The notes below the pieces were generated by a model. It was not told where the DNA came from. It saw nothing but the letters and a program-made list of their open reading frames with translations, and made no database searches. A DNA stretch of 64,000 bases from Nicotiana tabacum (lineage: Eukaryota > Streptophyta > Magnoliopsida > Solanales > Solanaceae): positions 72,385,291 through 72,449,290 of the forward strand of contig NC_134080.1 of the NCBI RefSeq assembly GCF_000715075.1, in the 5' to 3' direction. Positions 20,201 to 32,010 of this stretch are shown here, one piece after another (positions within the stretch are counted from its first letter, which is position 1; each line of letters starts with the position of its first letter). Made by a program: the position numbers and the translations under genes.

Positions 20201-21904
20201 TTTAAAGAATCCTTTTTTTTTTCTTTTTTACTTCCAGTTTATTTTCTACTCTTATTTGTATCTTCTGTAAGGGTCTACTCATATCAATGTAAGCCATATC
20301 ATCCATGAATGAATGTTGCAGCTACAAAGTAGAGAAAAATATTTTCTGAAAATATCTTCTGTACATTTTGTTTGTACGTATTCTTAATTACTTAAAGAAA
20401 AAGGTTGAGAAATCGTGAATGTTGTTTGCCAGAAAAAGATATAACGAGACAAATATGAATAGAAATTACCTTATGCTCTGGATTCGCCCACATGTCACAG
20501 AGCCTGTTCCAATTTTCCGGGGTCAACTCTGGCACTTCAATTTTACGAGCCTCTTCCTCGGAGCTTGCACTTTCAAATAGCTTTTTTAATTTGTAGCGTC
20601 ATTGTCGGCTTCTATTTTTCAGAATATCCTCACAACTATCTTTGGTGTAATGCTCGTCCAAGTTAATTTCAAACTTCTCCTGCAAAATGAGAAGTTTTGA
20701 AGACACTCACAAAACAATCAAATTTTCTTTGCTGGTAAAAGATTAAAAACTAACATATTTATAATGTAATAAAATTTACCAAAATATAGAATCCTTACAT
20801 GGCATCTAATTAATGCTGCATCCTTATCATCTCTTGTGAGTTCCTTCCACTTGTTTGGAAGTGAAAGAAAGTTGCGAGCAATAATTCCTAACTCATTTGA
20901 TAGCTTTGCTGATGGAATTGCCTTAACTGGCCTTCCTTTACCAACTGGAATGTCTATAACCATCTTTCTCCCTATAGACTTCTTCATTTTCTCAAGACCT
21001 TTTCCCATTGTCCTTCAACGACCTTTCCTGATTCTAGTTGAATCATCTGATTTTAAAAAGTAAAAATCAGTTCAAAATACTTGCTAAAATTCTTAAATGG
21101 TAACCATGTATATCTATTAGTAATTAATTGTCATGCTACAAATGAAAACTCTACTGTTTCAAGTTTAACATTAATGAATGTTTCAAATATTAATATATTT
21201 GGTTCCAACTTAAACACAAAAGAATCCTAGATGCTGGAATATAAAGATTGTTATTTCTTTCCAGTTGAGGAAAGTAAGAATTTGTTGAAACTTCTTATTG
21301 GGCGACAATCAGAAACTTTGTTTACATCCCCTCTTTTAAACACAATCTGTTTGTTTTATAAAGATAAACTCAAAAATAATATAGCAATAGGTGTGAAGTT
21401 CTTGGCTACTCTTAGTATTTGCTAAAACCAACAAGAAAGAATGGGTGCAATGTAATTTATCAGATAATGACTTCCACAGAAATGAAAATCCCCAATATAC
21501 CTTCGAATTGCAATATAATTGACCTGGCAATAAGAAATTACTTCAATTTTACAGCAAAGGTTTCAATAAAAATAGTACTACCAAAACTCTGAATTAGAAA
21601 GTGCAGGATATACTAGTTGCATATAGAAAAACAATATGGAATGCACAGAACAAGCCAAAAAAAAAGGATCCATAAGAATAAACAACAAAAAATAGTACAC
21701 TGACAACAATGAGCAATAAGCATCAAATTAAAAAGGAGAACAAACAATAATTAATAGATACACTCCTAGTCAATATAATAAAAGGTACGTATTACCTGTA
21801 TTAGGAGTAGGATTATTACTATTTGATGGATCAGATAATCGGCTTGCTTGAGTAGAAGCACCTGTAATTGTGGTTTGTCTAGAGACACGTCCGCCTGATG
21901 CCAT
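17270..21904 (-). pseudogene. CACTA partner gene (plant transposase, Ptta/En/Spm family), six exons, two nonsense codons
   Basis: Exons on the minus strand: 21904-21796 (starts MASGGRVSRQTTITGAST), 21046-20799 (MGKGLEKMKKSIGRKM and LSNELGIIARNFLSLPNKW), 20679-20470 (ends MWANPEHK), 20032-19940, 17850-17743 (EFFKSTHYSSEKGW), and from 17662 to the end near 17270 (MTIDEIVDNVLGTRSGYIKG, then a heptad-rich coiled coil). All introns are GT-AG and all phases agree, so the structure is intact. TGA codons in exon 2 (before RTMGKG) and exon 3 (after NRSRQ) close it. The family is the DNA-binding/accessory partner of CACTA transposases. The alternative, a translated shorter protein from the MGKG methionine, would still hit the exon 3 stop. 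Confidence 0.8.
18175..19935. other. Long intron of the CACTA partner gene, nothing else recognised
   Basis: AT-rich. A segment at 19255-19400 starting CTTAGAAAAGGTAAG looks like a decayed retroelement 3' end but cannot be delimited. Confidence 0.4.
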
Positions 21905-22237
21905 TGATTTGTAGAATTCTACCAAAAATACTATATAATTTTAGTATATTCATTAGATGTAAAATCTATTAGTTTAACAAACCAAAAGTTAGAAATAACT
22001 AAAGAAAAACTCAAAAAGAACATAAATCATCAATCTGGAAAGCCTGATGCACATCATTTCCTAATACGAATTTACTATCTTCTTCTCCTAAAATTTATTG
22101 AACTATTGAAGCATTACTAGCCGAGTTAGGTAATTAGTATAACATACCAAAGATCTATTTATGTAGAAATTTTTCTAATTTGAAGGCACATCAACTATGT
22201 TTTCAAAAACGTATATCGTATAAATGAAAGTTTTTCA

Positions 22238-22600
22238 ATGGTGAAAGTTGAAAGAAAAATTCAGCAACTTTTCACAGAGATAATCAAGAAAAGAGTGTGT
22301 GCAATGGTAAGCAATATGGACAACATTACAACAGATTATCTTGGAATGCTTTTGAAAGCTAATCATGATACTGCTGGAAGAGAGAAGCTCATATTTGAAG
22401 AAATAATTGATGAATGCTGAACAAGAAACAACGCAGACATTGCTCTCATGGACTATTTTTCTTCTAGGCACACTCACTGGCAAGAAAAAGCAAGAGAAGA
22501 GGCACTAGACTTACTTGGGCAACGATATCAAAATTATAAAGACATATCAAAACTAAAAATAGTATGGGAACTATCAACAGCTCCTTTATTTTTCCATAAT
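22238..22600 (+). pseudogene. Cytochrome P450 fragment (CYP72 clan, CYP749-like) inside the CACTA element
   Basis: The first frame (22238-22418) reads KVERKIQQLFTEIIKKR, then TTDYLGMLLKANHDTAG and FEEIIDEC, the segment before helix I of a P450. A frame change follows: EQETTQTLLSWTIFLL (22422-22469) is the oxygen-binding helix I with the E-x-T motif but Glu where Gly is usual. The next frame gives THWQEKAREEALDLLGQ and DISKLKIV, the start of helix K approach. No heme-binding loop follows. About 15-20 bases seem to be lost at the first frame change. P450s of this clan are ER-bound monooxygenases. Here it is a dead fragment, I infer captured by the transposon. Confidence 0.75.
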
Positions 22601-22639
22601 ATTAATTTTTTTCAAAAACTTATACCAAAGATCTTATAA

Positions 22640-24030
22640 GTTATACATGCAGCAGATTTAAAAGAAGCTGTGTGTCTGACAAAGATTGAGCCTAGTGAAG
22701 GAATGTTTACTGGTTTCAACAAAAATATAAATTACCCTACAAAATATTCACCTTAAAACACTTTGTTTCAGTTCATCTAAATTTAAAGTGCCATTATCCG
22801 ATCAAACAAATTCCCAAGGGCCACCAAGAAGCATGATTTGATTCAAACAGAAGCTTTAATACCATATTTTCACAATCCATCCACTCTTCCCTCAAAACCA
22901 GACAGAAAACGTCAATATATACACAAAATAGATGCCTACTATGATAATATCTAATATTTCCCCTTCAGTACACCATGCAAAACTATAAATATACACAGTA
23001 AACTAAAAACTCTAAATATACACAGTAAATTAAAGAGTTTCTGTTTCAAAATCTTCTAATTGATTTATTCTCATCTAGATTGATCATATGAGACAAAATA
23101 AAAGCATATCAATGTCTATGCCACAAATAATTAATGAATTAATAATTTGATATATGATTGTGGCAATTACAATCTATTGAATCTTATTCAAACAAAGAGT
23201 AGGTGAAATGATACATACCTGTTCAGAAATTTTGCTTCACTTTGCAATGTATTTTTTCCAGTCATTTTTCTCATATATATATATAGTGGTTATCCTGACA
23301 TTCATTTGGAGCCAAAAATCCCAAAAACCAGCGCCAAAAGACGGTTTCTTTCTCCAATTTACAATGTTGTGGAATTCTATTTGGTGGGTATGGACGAGCT
23401 TGGTGGGTATGGAGGAGGTTGAAGAGTTATGCCAAGGAAGGGAGTGGAGAAGTGCTTTACCCTGAATTTTCTTCTAACCCTAACTTTATCTCTCTCTCCC
23501 ACTAATTCTAAAATATCAGCCAACTTATGTAAAAATAGTATATACAGCCAACTTATATACATATAATACTACAAATATACAACCAACTTATGTAAAAAAA
23601 ATAGTAAAAAGAAACTTTACCTTGTGAAAATAATACTAAAATGAAACTTTATTTTAGTACATATCCCAATTTTGGATGACTTTATGTTATAAATAAGTTA
23701 TATCAAATATGTACTACAGTAATACAATATTCAAAAGATTTATTTCAAGAATTGATTTAACTATCTTTGTGTTCACGAGAAATTGAACCAAAACTGGAAA
23801 AAAAATCAACATTCTTTATTTGATTTGATTTTGATTTTTAGTTTTAAGAACATATAAAATTTAATTATTTGGTTTTAAGCAAAAATTAATCGTAAAAGTC
23901 GAACCAGATTGATTATATAAATACCTATTTAGAAATTATAACTATATAAAATTTTACATTACAAATTATTTTTTGCGCTCTTGGCTACTATTTGTGTTGT
24001 TTCTACTCTGTTTGGATAAGTAGACTTGAC
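22640..24030. other. CACTA interior, no gene recognised
   Basis: AT-rich sequence. A short TA-dinucleotide run lies at 23273-23285. No frame with a family I know. Confidence 0.45.
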
Positions 24031-24039
24031 AAAACCTCT

Positions 24040-24173
24040 TAGTTCTTTGTAGGAAAGCAACTGTTGTAATTATGATCCTCTAATATTCCTAGTGTTCAGT
24101 ATATTCTTAGTTCTTTGTAGGAAAGCAACTGTTGTAATTATGATCCTCTAATATTCCTAGTGTTCAGTATATT
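24040..24173. repeat. Perfect tandem duplication of 67 bp
   Basis: The unit beginning TTAGTTCTTTGTAGGAAAGC occurs at 24040-24106 and 24107-24173 without differences visible to me, so it is recent. Confidence 0.9.
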
Positions 24174-24591
24174 CTGCTGATTGGTCCCCAAATGTCCACA
24201 AAACTTTTGTTCACTCTTTAGAACATAAGTGAAGGAATCAAGGTTATAAGATTAATTAGTGTTGTACACTATACTTTTTCCTCTAAATTAAGTTATCTTA
24301 TCGGGTAAATTGTAATGATCGACAACTAATTAATCGATATCCGATAATCACTATCTTATCAGTTCGATTATCAGTTTAGCATATTTATAAACCGATAACC
24401 GATATATCGAGCCAATAACATTCACAACCGAACTGAACCGACTGATATACATCCCTAATAAGAATACTTTCTAGTTGGACATGATTTTATTATTACTACT
24501 TCTTATCGGCCATATTAATGTCTCTGTGCATTTGGTTGATAATGATTTCATTAATTGAATAATGTATTTGGATGATTACGGTGAAGATGTA

Positions 24592-25500
24592 ATGACCCAA
24601 TATGTCGTAAGAATTAACGCCCCGTTCAGCAACCTAAGGTCCCGAGCAACTTTGTAATATGTATTATGACTTGTGTGTGCCATCGAGTTTGGTTTTCAAA
24701 AGATTCGAAATTAAATTTAAAGAAAAATTCTCATTTTGAAACTTAAATGGAAAGAGTTGAACGGAGAGTTGACTTTTGAGCAACGACCTCGGAATGGAGT
24801 TTTGATGATGTCAATAGCTTCGTATGGTAATTTTCGCTTTAGGCGTGTGTCCGGATTTGGAAGTCCGTAAGAGTTAGGACAATTCGACACATTTTGGCGA
24901 AAGTTGGAAAATAGAATTTTTTTTTGGAAAATTCGACCGAGGGTGGAAATTTGATAATGAGGACGGATTTCGATTCCGAAAATAGGAACAACTATGGTAC
25001 ATCATTTATAACTCGCGTGCAAAATTTGAAGTCATTCCGGATTGATTTGATATATTTCAGCGCAAAATATAGAAGTTGGAAGATTTGAAAACTCATAATT
25101 CGATTCGATGCGTGATTCGTAATTTTGGCATGGTTTGATGTGGTTTAAAGCCTCGACTAAGTTCGTATTATATTTAGGACATGTTGTCATACTTGGTTAA
25201 AGTCCTGAGGGCCTCGGGTGGATTTTGGAAGGTTAGCGGAGTTAATTTTGGACATTGAAGCTGCTAATTTTTCTGCTGTTCTGAACAACATTTGGGCAGA
25301 AGCGACATCGCAGAAGCGTGAAACTCATCGCAGAAGCGACTGGAAAGGGGGCTGGGCAGTGTTGGGCGTTCATCACAGGAGCGGAGTAGTGGAACGCACC
25401 TGCGACACCGCAGGTGCGATGTTGGCAGCGCAGAAGCGGATGTTGGCAGCTATGAGAGGGATCGCAGAAGCAATTAGAGTTCTTCTCTAATATAAATCAT
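24592..25500 (+). mobile_element. Gypsy LTR fragment (plus orientation)
   Basis: Starts TGTAATGACCCAATATGTCG, the usual opening of chromovirus-type LTRs in Solanaceae, and continues with GACCTCGGAATGGAGTTTTG and TGTCCGGATTTGG. A cluster of CGCAGAAGCG words (25295-25470) precedes a TATAAAT box at 25490-25496. It is cut off there. Confidence 0.65.
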
Positions 25501-25795
25501 TGACGTATATTAGGTTGAGTTGTTCACTCTCGAACGTAGTATGAATACGAAAACAACGTGTACCCGAGTCATCCAAAACCCAATCCGGACATTCGCCCAA
25601 AGCCAAAATCATCATACGAAGGCCTGTTGGAACCTTCAAATCTCGATTCCGAGGTCGTTTATTCAAAAATCACAACTTAGCCAATTCTTCCAACTTAAAG
25701 CTTCTGAAATGAGAATTCTCTTTCCAAATCGACTTCAAACTTCCCGAATTCGAATTACGACCATGTGCACAAGTCATAGTACCTGAACTGAAGAT
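25500..25795 (-). mobile_element. Gypsy LTR fragment (minus orientation), related to the neighbour
   Basis: The minus strand contains GACCTCGGAATCGAGATTTG and CGAATGTCCGGATTGG, a diverged match to 24780-24860. The two fragments are thus tail to tail. Confidence 0.6.
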
Positions 25796-26673
25796 GTTCA
25801 TGGCCTCAAACTGCCGAACGATGCGCTAAAGCTCAAAGCGACCAGTCGGGTATCGGTTTGCTGAACTTAAAAAATCCGATCCGATCCGAGTTTATATGGA
25901 TTGGAGTTGGATTGTCATTTCTTCAATCCGAAAACCAAAACGAAAATTTCATATCCAATCCAAACTGCCAGAACGCCCGCCGCTAATCTTCATGTCTTAA
26001 GTTCTATGTCAAATTTGAAAGTAATTATGTATTTAATCTTGAAGGAATACTAATTTAAATTACAGTATTGATGAATCTTATTAATTATTTTATGTTAGGG
26101 AGGTAAAATGTGTAGTTTGATAATAGTATTTAAGAAACTATTATTTTTTATTTATCTAAAAATTAAGTATGATTAATTTTTATCTCATATTAACTTTAAC
26201 ACTATTGCATTATTTGTACTTGTAAAAAGAAAAATTATAGATACTTTATTCTACCGAAAATATCTACTCACAAATAAATGTATTTCTTTACTGTAATAAC
26301 TTGAATTGATTAAATTAGAATAACATGTGAAATAGAGTGATCACGGCCAACTATGCCTTCTAAAGACAAAGCGGTCGTTGCAAATATAATCCGTTTTTTT
26401 AATTCCGGAGTCGAATCCTCATGGAACTAACCTATCTATTACAACTCTTGACAATGCTATTTTCAACTCAACCAATTTCCAGATACAAGATTTTTATCAA
26501 TCAACTTGGGTTTTTGTTTAACTATTTCAAATGATATTAAAAACAACAATATGCTAAATTAAAGATAATTCAAGGGTAAAAAGGTTTAGGGCATTGATTT
26601 CCTCAATTTCTAGTTTAGGTTTTAACTCTTTTGCTATAATCTCGCCGTACTACTTTATGAGGTTTAAGAGCTA
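25796..26673. other. CACTA interior up to the Ogre insertion, nothing recognised
   Basis: AT-rich; includes GATCCGATCCGAG-type simple words at 25880. Ends in the TGAGT target site. Confidence 0.5.
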
Positions 26674-26678
26674 TGAGT

Positions 26679-29329
26679 TGTCACACCTCCTTTTTCCGCA
26701 CCCGCGAGGGTGCGTGGGAGTTTTTCCAATTAAAGGACAATCGAGACGGGATTGATTTATTTATTTCAGAGTCGCCACTTGGGAGATTTAGGGTGTCCCA
26801 AGTCACCAATTTTAATCCCGAATCGAGGAAAAGAATGACTCCATATTACAGTCTGCGTACCAGAAATCCGGATAAGGAATTCTGTTAACCCGGGAGAAGG
26901 TGTTAGGCATTCCCGAGTTCCGTGGTTCTAGCACGGTCGCTCAACTGTTATATTCGGCTTGATTATCTGATTTTATACAAATATGAACTTATGTGCAAAT
27001 TTTATCTTTTAACCGCTTTATTATTATTGTTTTTAAAAGAAATATGAACATCGCTTAAAACACGTCTTTGGACTGCGTTACATGAAATGCACCCATAATC
27101 CGGAACACGTTTTATTTGATGTTTTGGGATTTGGATTCGGGTCGCATGAAATGCACACCCAGGCTTAAGAAAGTAAAATATTAAACACGCGCCTAAAGAG
27201 ACTATCGCGTTATTATTTTGGGGAAGACCGTGAAATTCGCTAAACGGTCCTTCCGAATTCTAATTAAACCATACATTTTGTGAGGGCCCCGCAATCTATA
27301 TGTTTTATTTGGCGAGGCTCGTCTCATTTTTATTTTTACAGGATAAACCTACAATGACTATATTTTCTATTAAGTTCGTCTCTAAACTAAAAGAAAATCT
27401 CTTAATTATTTACATGCTGAAAAACGTAACTTATTAGTTATTAGTTTACGGCTAATGCGAATGGAAAATTGCGATCGAGTTTGTACAAAGAAAAACTGCT
27501 TTCATTTTATATTCTGTTATTCAATAATACTAGAACATGAGATTGACCATAATATCAAAACAGATTAATTATTTTCCGTAATTTAAACTAACATTATTAG
27601 ATGAAGAAAGTATACATATGCAACCTCATTATTCATTAATCATTCAACTACATCTTTATACGAAGAAAGAAAAATTATATTCAACCACAAATCTAAACAG
27701 GAGGAATTCAACAGGAACAAAGCCTGATTAATATTTCATTTTTTGCTTCAAGCCGAGATTGTACAAATGTGTACCTGGAAACAGCAGTACAAGAACAAAA
27801 GAAGGAGAAGTCAGCAGCAGTAATAACACAGCAACAGCAGATTCAGCAACATCGCAAACCAGTACAGTAGGAATAGCAGAAAACCCAGGAGACTATAAAC
27901 GACTCCAAGTATAGTGAAGAAGTAAAAGGCAGGAAGGTTCTGACTATTTCAGATCTTAAGCGAGGCAATGAAGCAGTAACTATTTTTTTTCAACTTCAAA
28001 ACTCTCCAAAATGAATTCTGCCCCTGTATATTCAGTGTATACAGAATGTATATCGGGTGTATACTTCTCACTCCGCCCCCTCTTTTTTTCTTCTCTCTAT
28101 CTAGTTTTTCCTCTCTTTTTTTCCACCCTTCTTCCTAAATTTTCTCTTCTATTTATAGCAAAATTTTCGAAATTTTCAGATTTGTTTTTTATTATTTTAT
28201 TATTTTTTTAATTAAAAGAAATCCCACTTACAAATTGCTTTTATTTTTTTAGAAAAAGAAATCCCACCTTTATTTACTTTTATTTTTAAAATTCCAACTT
28301 TAATTACTTTATCTTATTTAAAATCCCACTTTTTATTTTTATAAAAGAGAATCTCACTTTATTTAACTTTTCTTTAAAAAATAAACCACTATCTTTTCTT
28401 TTTCTTTTAAAAATGCTACTTTCAATTACTTTAAATTTTTTAAATTTTCAGATATCTTTATATTTATTTTTTAATTCCAACCTTCTTTTACTTTTAAATT
28501 TTTTAAAACTTTTTACTTTTTTTTTTAAATTTTCTACATTCTTTTACATTTTTTTTATTTTTTTATTTTTTATTTTTTTAAAATCATTTCCGAAATTACT
28601 ATATATATATATATATATATTTTTTATTAAAATAAAAATAATAAATAAAATAAAATATTTTCGGATTTTTTTTTATATATAAAAAAACAAAAAATAAAAC
28701 TATTAATAGTGATAATTCACTTTTTATTTTTTTATTTTTTTTTTGGTTTTGTTTTGTGTTGGACAAAAATGAAGAAGGGGTGTTGGGTTAATGGACTGGG
28801 TCGACCCAGTTCGAAATGGACTGGGTCGTAGGGAAGATTGGGCCATTTTTTGGGCCTATAGCTTGAAATTGAAGAAGAGGCCCAATTCCGACTTTCTTTA
28901 TATTTTCGCTCTCTTTTCTTCTTTTATTTTTCTAAAACTAAATTATAAAAATACTTAAACTATTATTAAGAACTAAATTAAGTTATAAAGGCACAAATTA
29001 ACTCCCAATAACAATTAACGTACAATTAAGTATTAATTAAGCATAAAATTGTATATTTGGACATTAAATGCTAAAAATGCAAACGATGCCTATTTTTGTA
29101 ATTTTTAATTTTTGTAAAACAATTTTAATTACTAACAATTGTAGAATTAAATCCTACATGCAAAATGCGACATATTTTTGTATTTTTTATTAATTTAGCG
29201 AATAAACACGCACAGACAAATACAAATAATTCTTCAAAATATCACAAAATTGTACACCAAAGAAAAATCATTTTATTTTTGAATTTTTTGGGAGTAATTC
29301 TCATATAGGGCAAAAATCACGTGCTTACA
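26679..29329 (-). repeat. Ogre 3' LTR
   Basis: Pairs with 37523-40164. It includes a very T-rich zone (28080-28760) with a TA run, and the short plus-strand frame at 28011-28211 that is repeated identically at 38855-39055, as expected of LTR copies. Confidence 0.95.
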
Positions 29330-29346
29330 GCTGCCCCTCTTTGCCC
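29330..29346 (-). other. Ogre polypurine tract
   Basis: The minus strand reads GGCAAAGAGGGGCAGC directly before the 3' LTR start TGTAAGCACG. Confidence 0.85.
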
Positions 29347-30090
29347 GGAGACACGAAGGGTTTTCGTGCAAAGATAAAGCGAGCGATTTTTGCCCATCCG
29401 AGTACTCCGTTGAAGCATTTTTTTGAAAAAGATTTGACTGAACCTTTGCTTCAAAGGTTTCCTACATATCCTGGGCTAAACAGGAATCAGGTCAATGTAG
29501 TTCGAGAAATTTTGGTAGCTGGGACTACCGTTGGACTGCAATGTTACTGTTGTTGCATGTTATTACTACTGCTTACCGATCTCCTTGTTACACCGTGCTT
29601 AAAAAAAACAAGAAGCTAGGCTAGAGTACAATTTGTTTTTGTTGCCTTGCTTCCTTGTATGCTTGCATTTCTTTCGGTGCTTTACTTCTTTTGACACATG
29701 TACTTGAGTTTGTACTGTGACCTCTTGTTGCAACCTTCTGTTTCCCGGTGCCGGGGAATTTTATTGTTTCCTGCTGGGGATTCCTATTGTAACCCTCTGT
29801 TTTATTGTCCTCTGACTTGATTTTGAAATGTATGCCTCTGTTATCTGGGCGGGCTCCCAATTTTAATACTTGAAAATTAAAGACTTGAAATGTATGCCTC
29901 TGTTATCTGGGCGGGCTCCCAAGTTCAATGCTTGAAAATTAAAGACTGAAATGTATGCCTCTGTTCTATGGGCGGGCTCCCAACTTCAACAACAACTTTA
30001 AAAATGAATGTCATTCCTCTCTTCAACCAATACATCGCCATTCTGTTCTTCAGAGGGGGCTCCTGATTTCAACAACTTTAAAAAATAAAA
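29341..30090 (-). other. Ogre 3' non-coding region with a three-copy 63-bp repeat
   Basis: ATGTATGCCTCTGTTATCTG followed by GGCGGGCTCCCAA recurs three times at about 29827-29985 with TTGAAAATTAAAGACT spacers. Confidence 0.75.
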
Positions 30091-31407
30091 TCCTATTCGA
30101 GGGCGGATGAACCCGAAATATCCTATTCGAGGGCGGATGAACCCAAAATATCCTATTCGAGGGCGGATGAACCCAAATATCCTATTCGAGGGCGGATGAA
30201 CCCAAAATATCCTATTCGAGGGCGGATGAACCCAAAATATCCTATTCGAGGGCGGATGAACCCAAAATATCCTATTCGAGGGTGGATGAACCCAAATATC
30301 CTATTCGAGGGCGGATGATCCCATTTTCAACATCTTGGAATTGTCTTACCTCCGACTGTTTTTCTCCAAATCTTCTGTTCGAGGGCGGATGAACCCAAAA
30401 TATCCTGTTCGAGGGCGGATGAACCCAAATATCCTATTCGAGGGCGGATGAACCCAAATATCCTATTCGAGGGCGGATGAACCCAAATATCCTATTCGAG
30501 GGCGGATGAACCCAAATATCCTATTCGAGGGCGGATGAACCCAAAATATCCTATTCGAGGGCGGATGAACCCAAAATATCCTATTCGAGGGCGGATGAAC
30601 CCAAATATCCTATTCGAGGGCGGATGAACCCAAATATCCTATTCGATGGCGGATGAACCCAAAATATCCTATTCGAGGGCGGATGAACCCAAAATATCCT
30701 ATTCGAGGGCGGATGAACCCAAAATATCCTATTCGAGGGCGGATGAACCCAAAATATCCTATTCGAGGGCGGATGAACCCAAAATATTCTATTCGAGGGC
30801 GGATGAACCCAAATATCCTATTCGAGGGCGGATGAACCCAAAATATCCTATTCGAGGGCGGATGAACCCAAAATATCCTATTCGAGGGCGGATGAACCCA
30901 AAATATCCTATTCGAGGGCGGATGAACCCAAATATCCTATTCGAGGGCGGATGAACCCAAAATATCCTATTCGAGGGCGGATGAACCCAAAATATCCTAT
31001 TCGAGGGCGGATGAACCCAAAATATCCTATTCGAGGGCGGATGAACCCAAAATATCCTATTCGAGGGCGGATGAACCCAAAATATCCTATTCGAGGGTGG
31101 ATGAACCCAAAATATCCTATTCGAGGGCGGATGAACCCAAAATATCCTATTCGAGGGCGGATGAACCCAAATATCCTATTCGAGGGCGGATGAACCCAAT
31201 ATATCCTATTCGAGGGCGGATGAACCCAAAATATCCTATTCGAGGGCGGATGAACCCAAAATATCCTATTCGAGGGCGGATGAACCCAGAATATCCTATT
31301 CGAGGGCGGATGAACCCAGAATATCCTATTCGAGGGCGGATGATCCCAAAATATCCTATTCGAGGGTGGATGAACCCAAATATCCTATTCGAGGGCGGAT
31401 GATCCCA
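30091..31407. repeat. Minisatellite of 29/30-bp units in the Ogre 3' region, about 43 copies
   Basis: The unit is TATTCGAGGGCGGATGAACC plus CAAAATATCC (30 bp) or one A shorter (29 bp). Array 1 (30091-30319) has about 8 units and array 2 (30371-31407) about 35. Both arrays end in the same unique sequence GATCCCATTTTCAACATC, so the block itself was duplicated. Runs of 30-bp units keep a frame open and create spurious repeat proteins. Tandem repeats in the 3' region are typical of Ogre elements. Confidence 0.95.
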
Positions 31408-31549
31408 TTTTCAACATCTTGGAATTGTCTTACCTCCGACTGTTTTTCTCCAAGTCTTGTTGTCTTGCTATCTCTTAAAACTTGAATTGATTTCCTTGTT
31501 CTTCTGAGAAAATTTTCGACCATGGCAGAAAATCTTCTGCCCAAGTTTT

Positions 31550-32010
31550 GATGCTTTTCCTTGTTCTCCAGGTGGACGCCTGACTTCTGATATTTCAATT
31601 GTTCTTCCTTGTTCTCCACGTGGACGCCTGACTGTTAATTCAATTCTTCATCCTTGTTCTCCAGATGATTGCTATTTCTTTTCTTCATCCTTGTTCTCCA
31701 GGTGGACGCCTGATTGTTGTTTCTTTCATTGCTCTTCCTTGTTCTCCAGGTGGACGCCTGATTTCTGATATTTCATTGCTCTTCCTTGTTCTCCAGGTGG
31801 ATGCCTGATTACTAATACTTCAACTACTCATCCTTGTTCTCCAGGTGGATGCCTGATTGTTGTTTCTTTCATTGCTCTTCCTTGTTCTCCAGGTGGACGC
31901 CTGATTTCTGATATTTCATTGCTCTTCCTTGTTCTCCAGGTGGATGCCTGATTACTAATACTTCAACTACTCATCCTTGTTCTCCAGGTGGATGCCTGAT
32001 TGCTGGGGAT
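31550..32010. repeat. Second tandem array, 47-bp units in a three-unit higher order
   Basis: About ten units start CCTTGTTCTCCAGGTGGACG and end in three kinds of tail (GTTGTTTCTTTC, TTCTGATATTTC, TACTAATACTTC). The order of tails repeats, giving a higher-order unit of about 142 bp (31690-31831 and 31832-31973). Confidence 0.9.

Noticed and set aside
25218..25490. Plus-strand 90-residue frame around the CGCAGAAGCG words
   Set aside because: It lies in an LTR fragment; the frame is open because of GC-rich word repeats.
28011..28682. Short Phe/Leu-rich frames in the Ogre LTR
   Set aside because: T-rich LTR sequence; the same frame recurs at 38855-39055 only because LTRs are duplicated.
30646..31402. 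Several frames encoding repeated MNPKYPIRGR / ADEPKISYSR peptides
   Set aside because: They follow directly from the 30-bp minisatellite unit being a multiple of three; frames end where 29-bp units occur. No start context, domain or conservation supports a protein.
30091..31407. CRISPR-like array of 30-bp repeats
   Set aside because: Units are head to tail with no unique spacers, and the setting is a plant retrotransposon.
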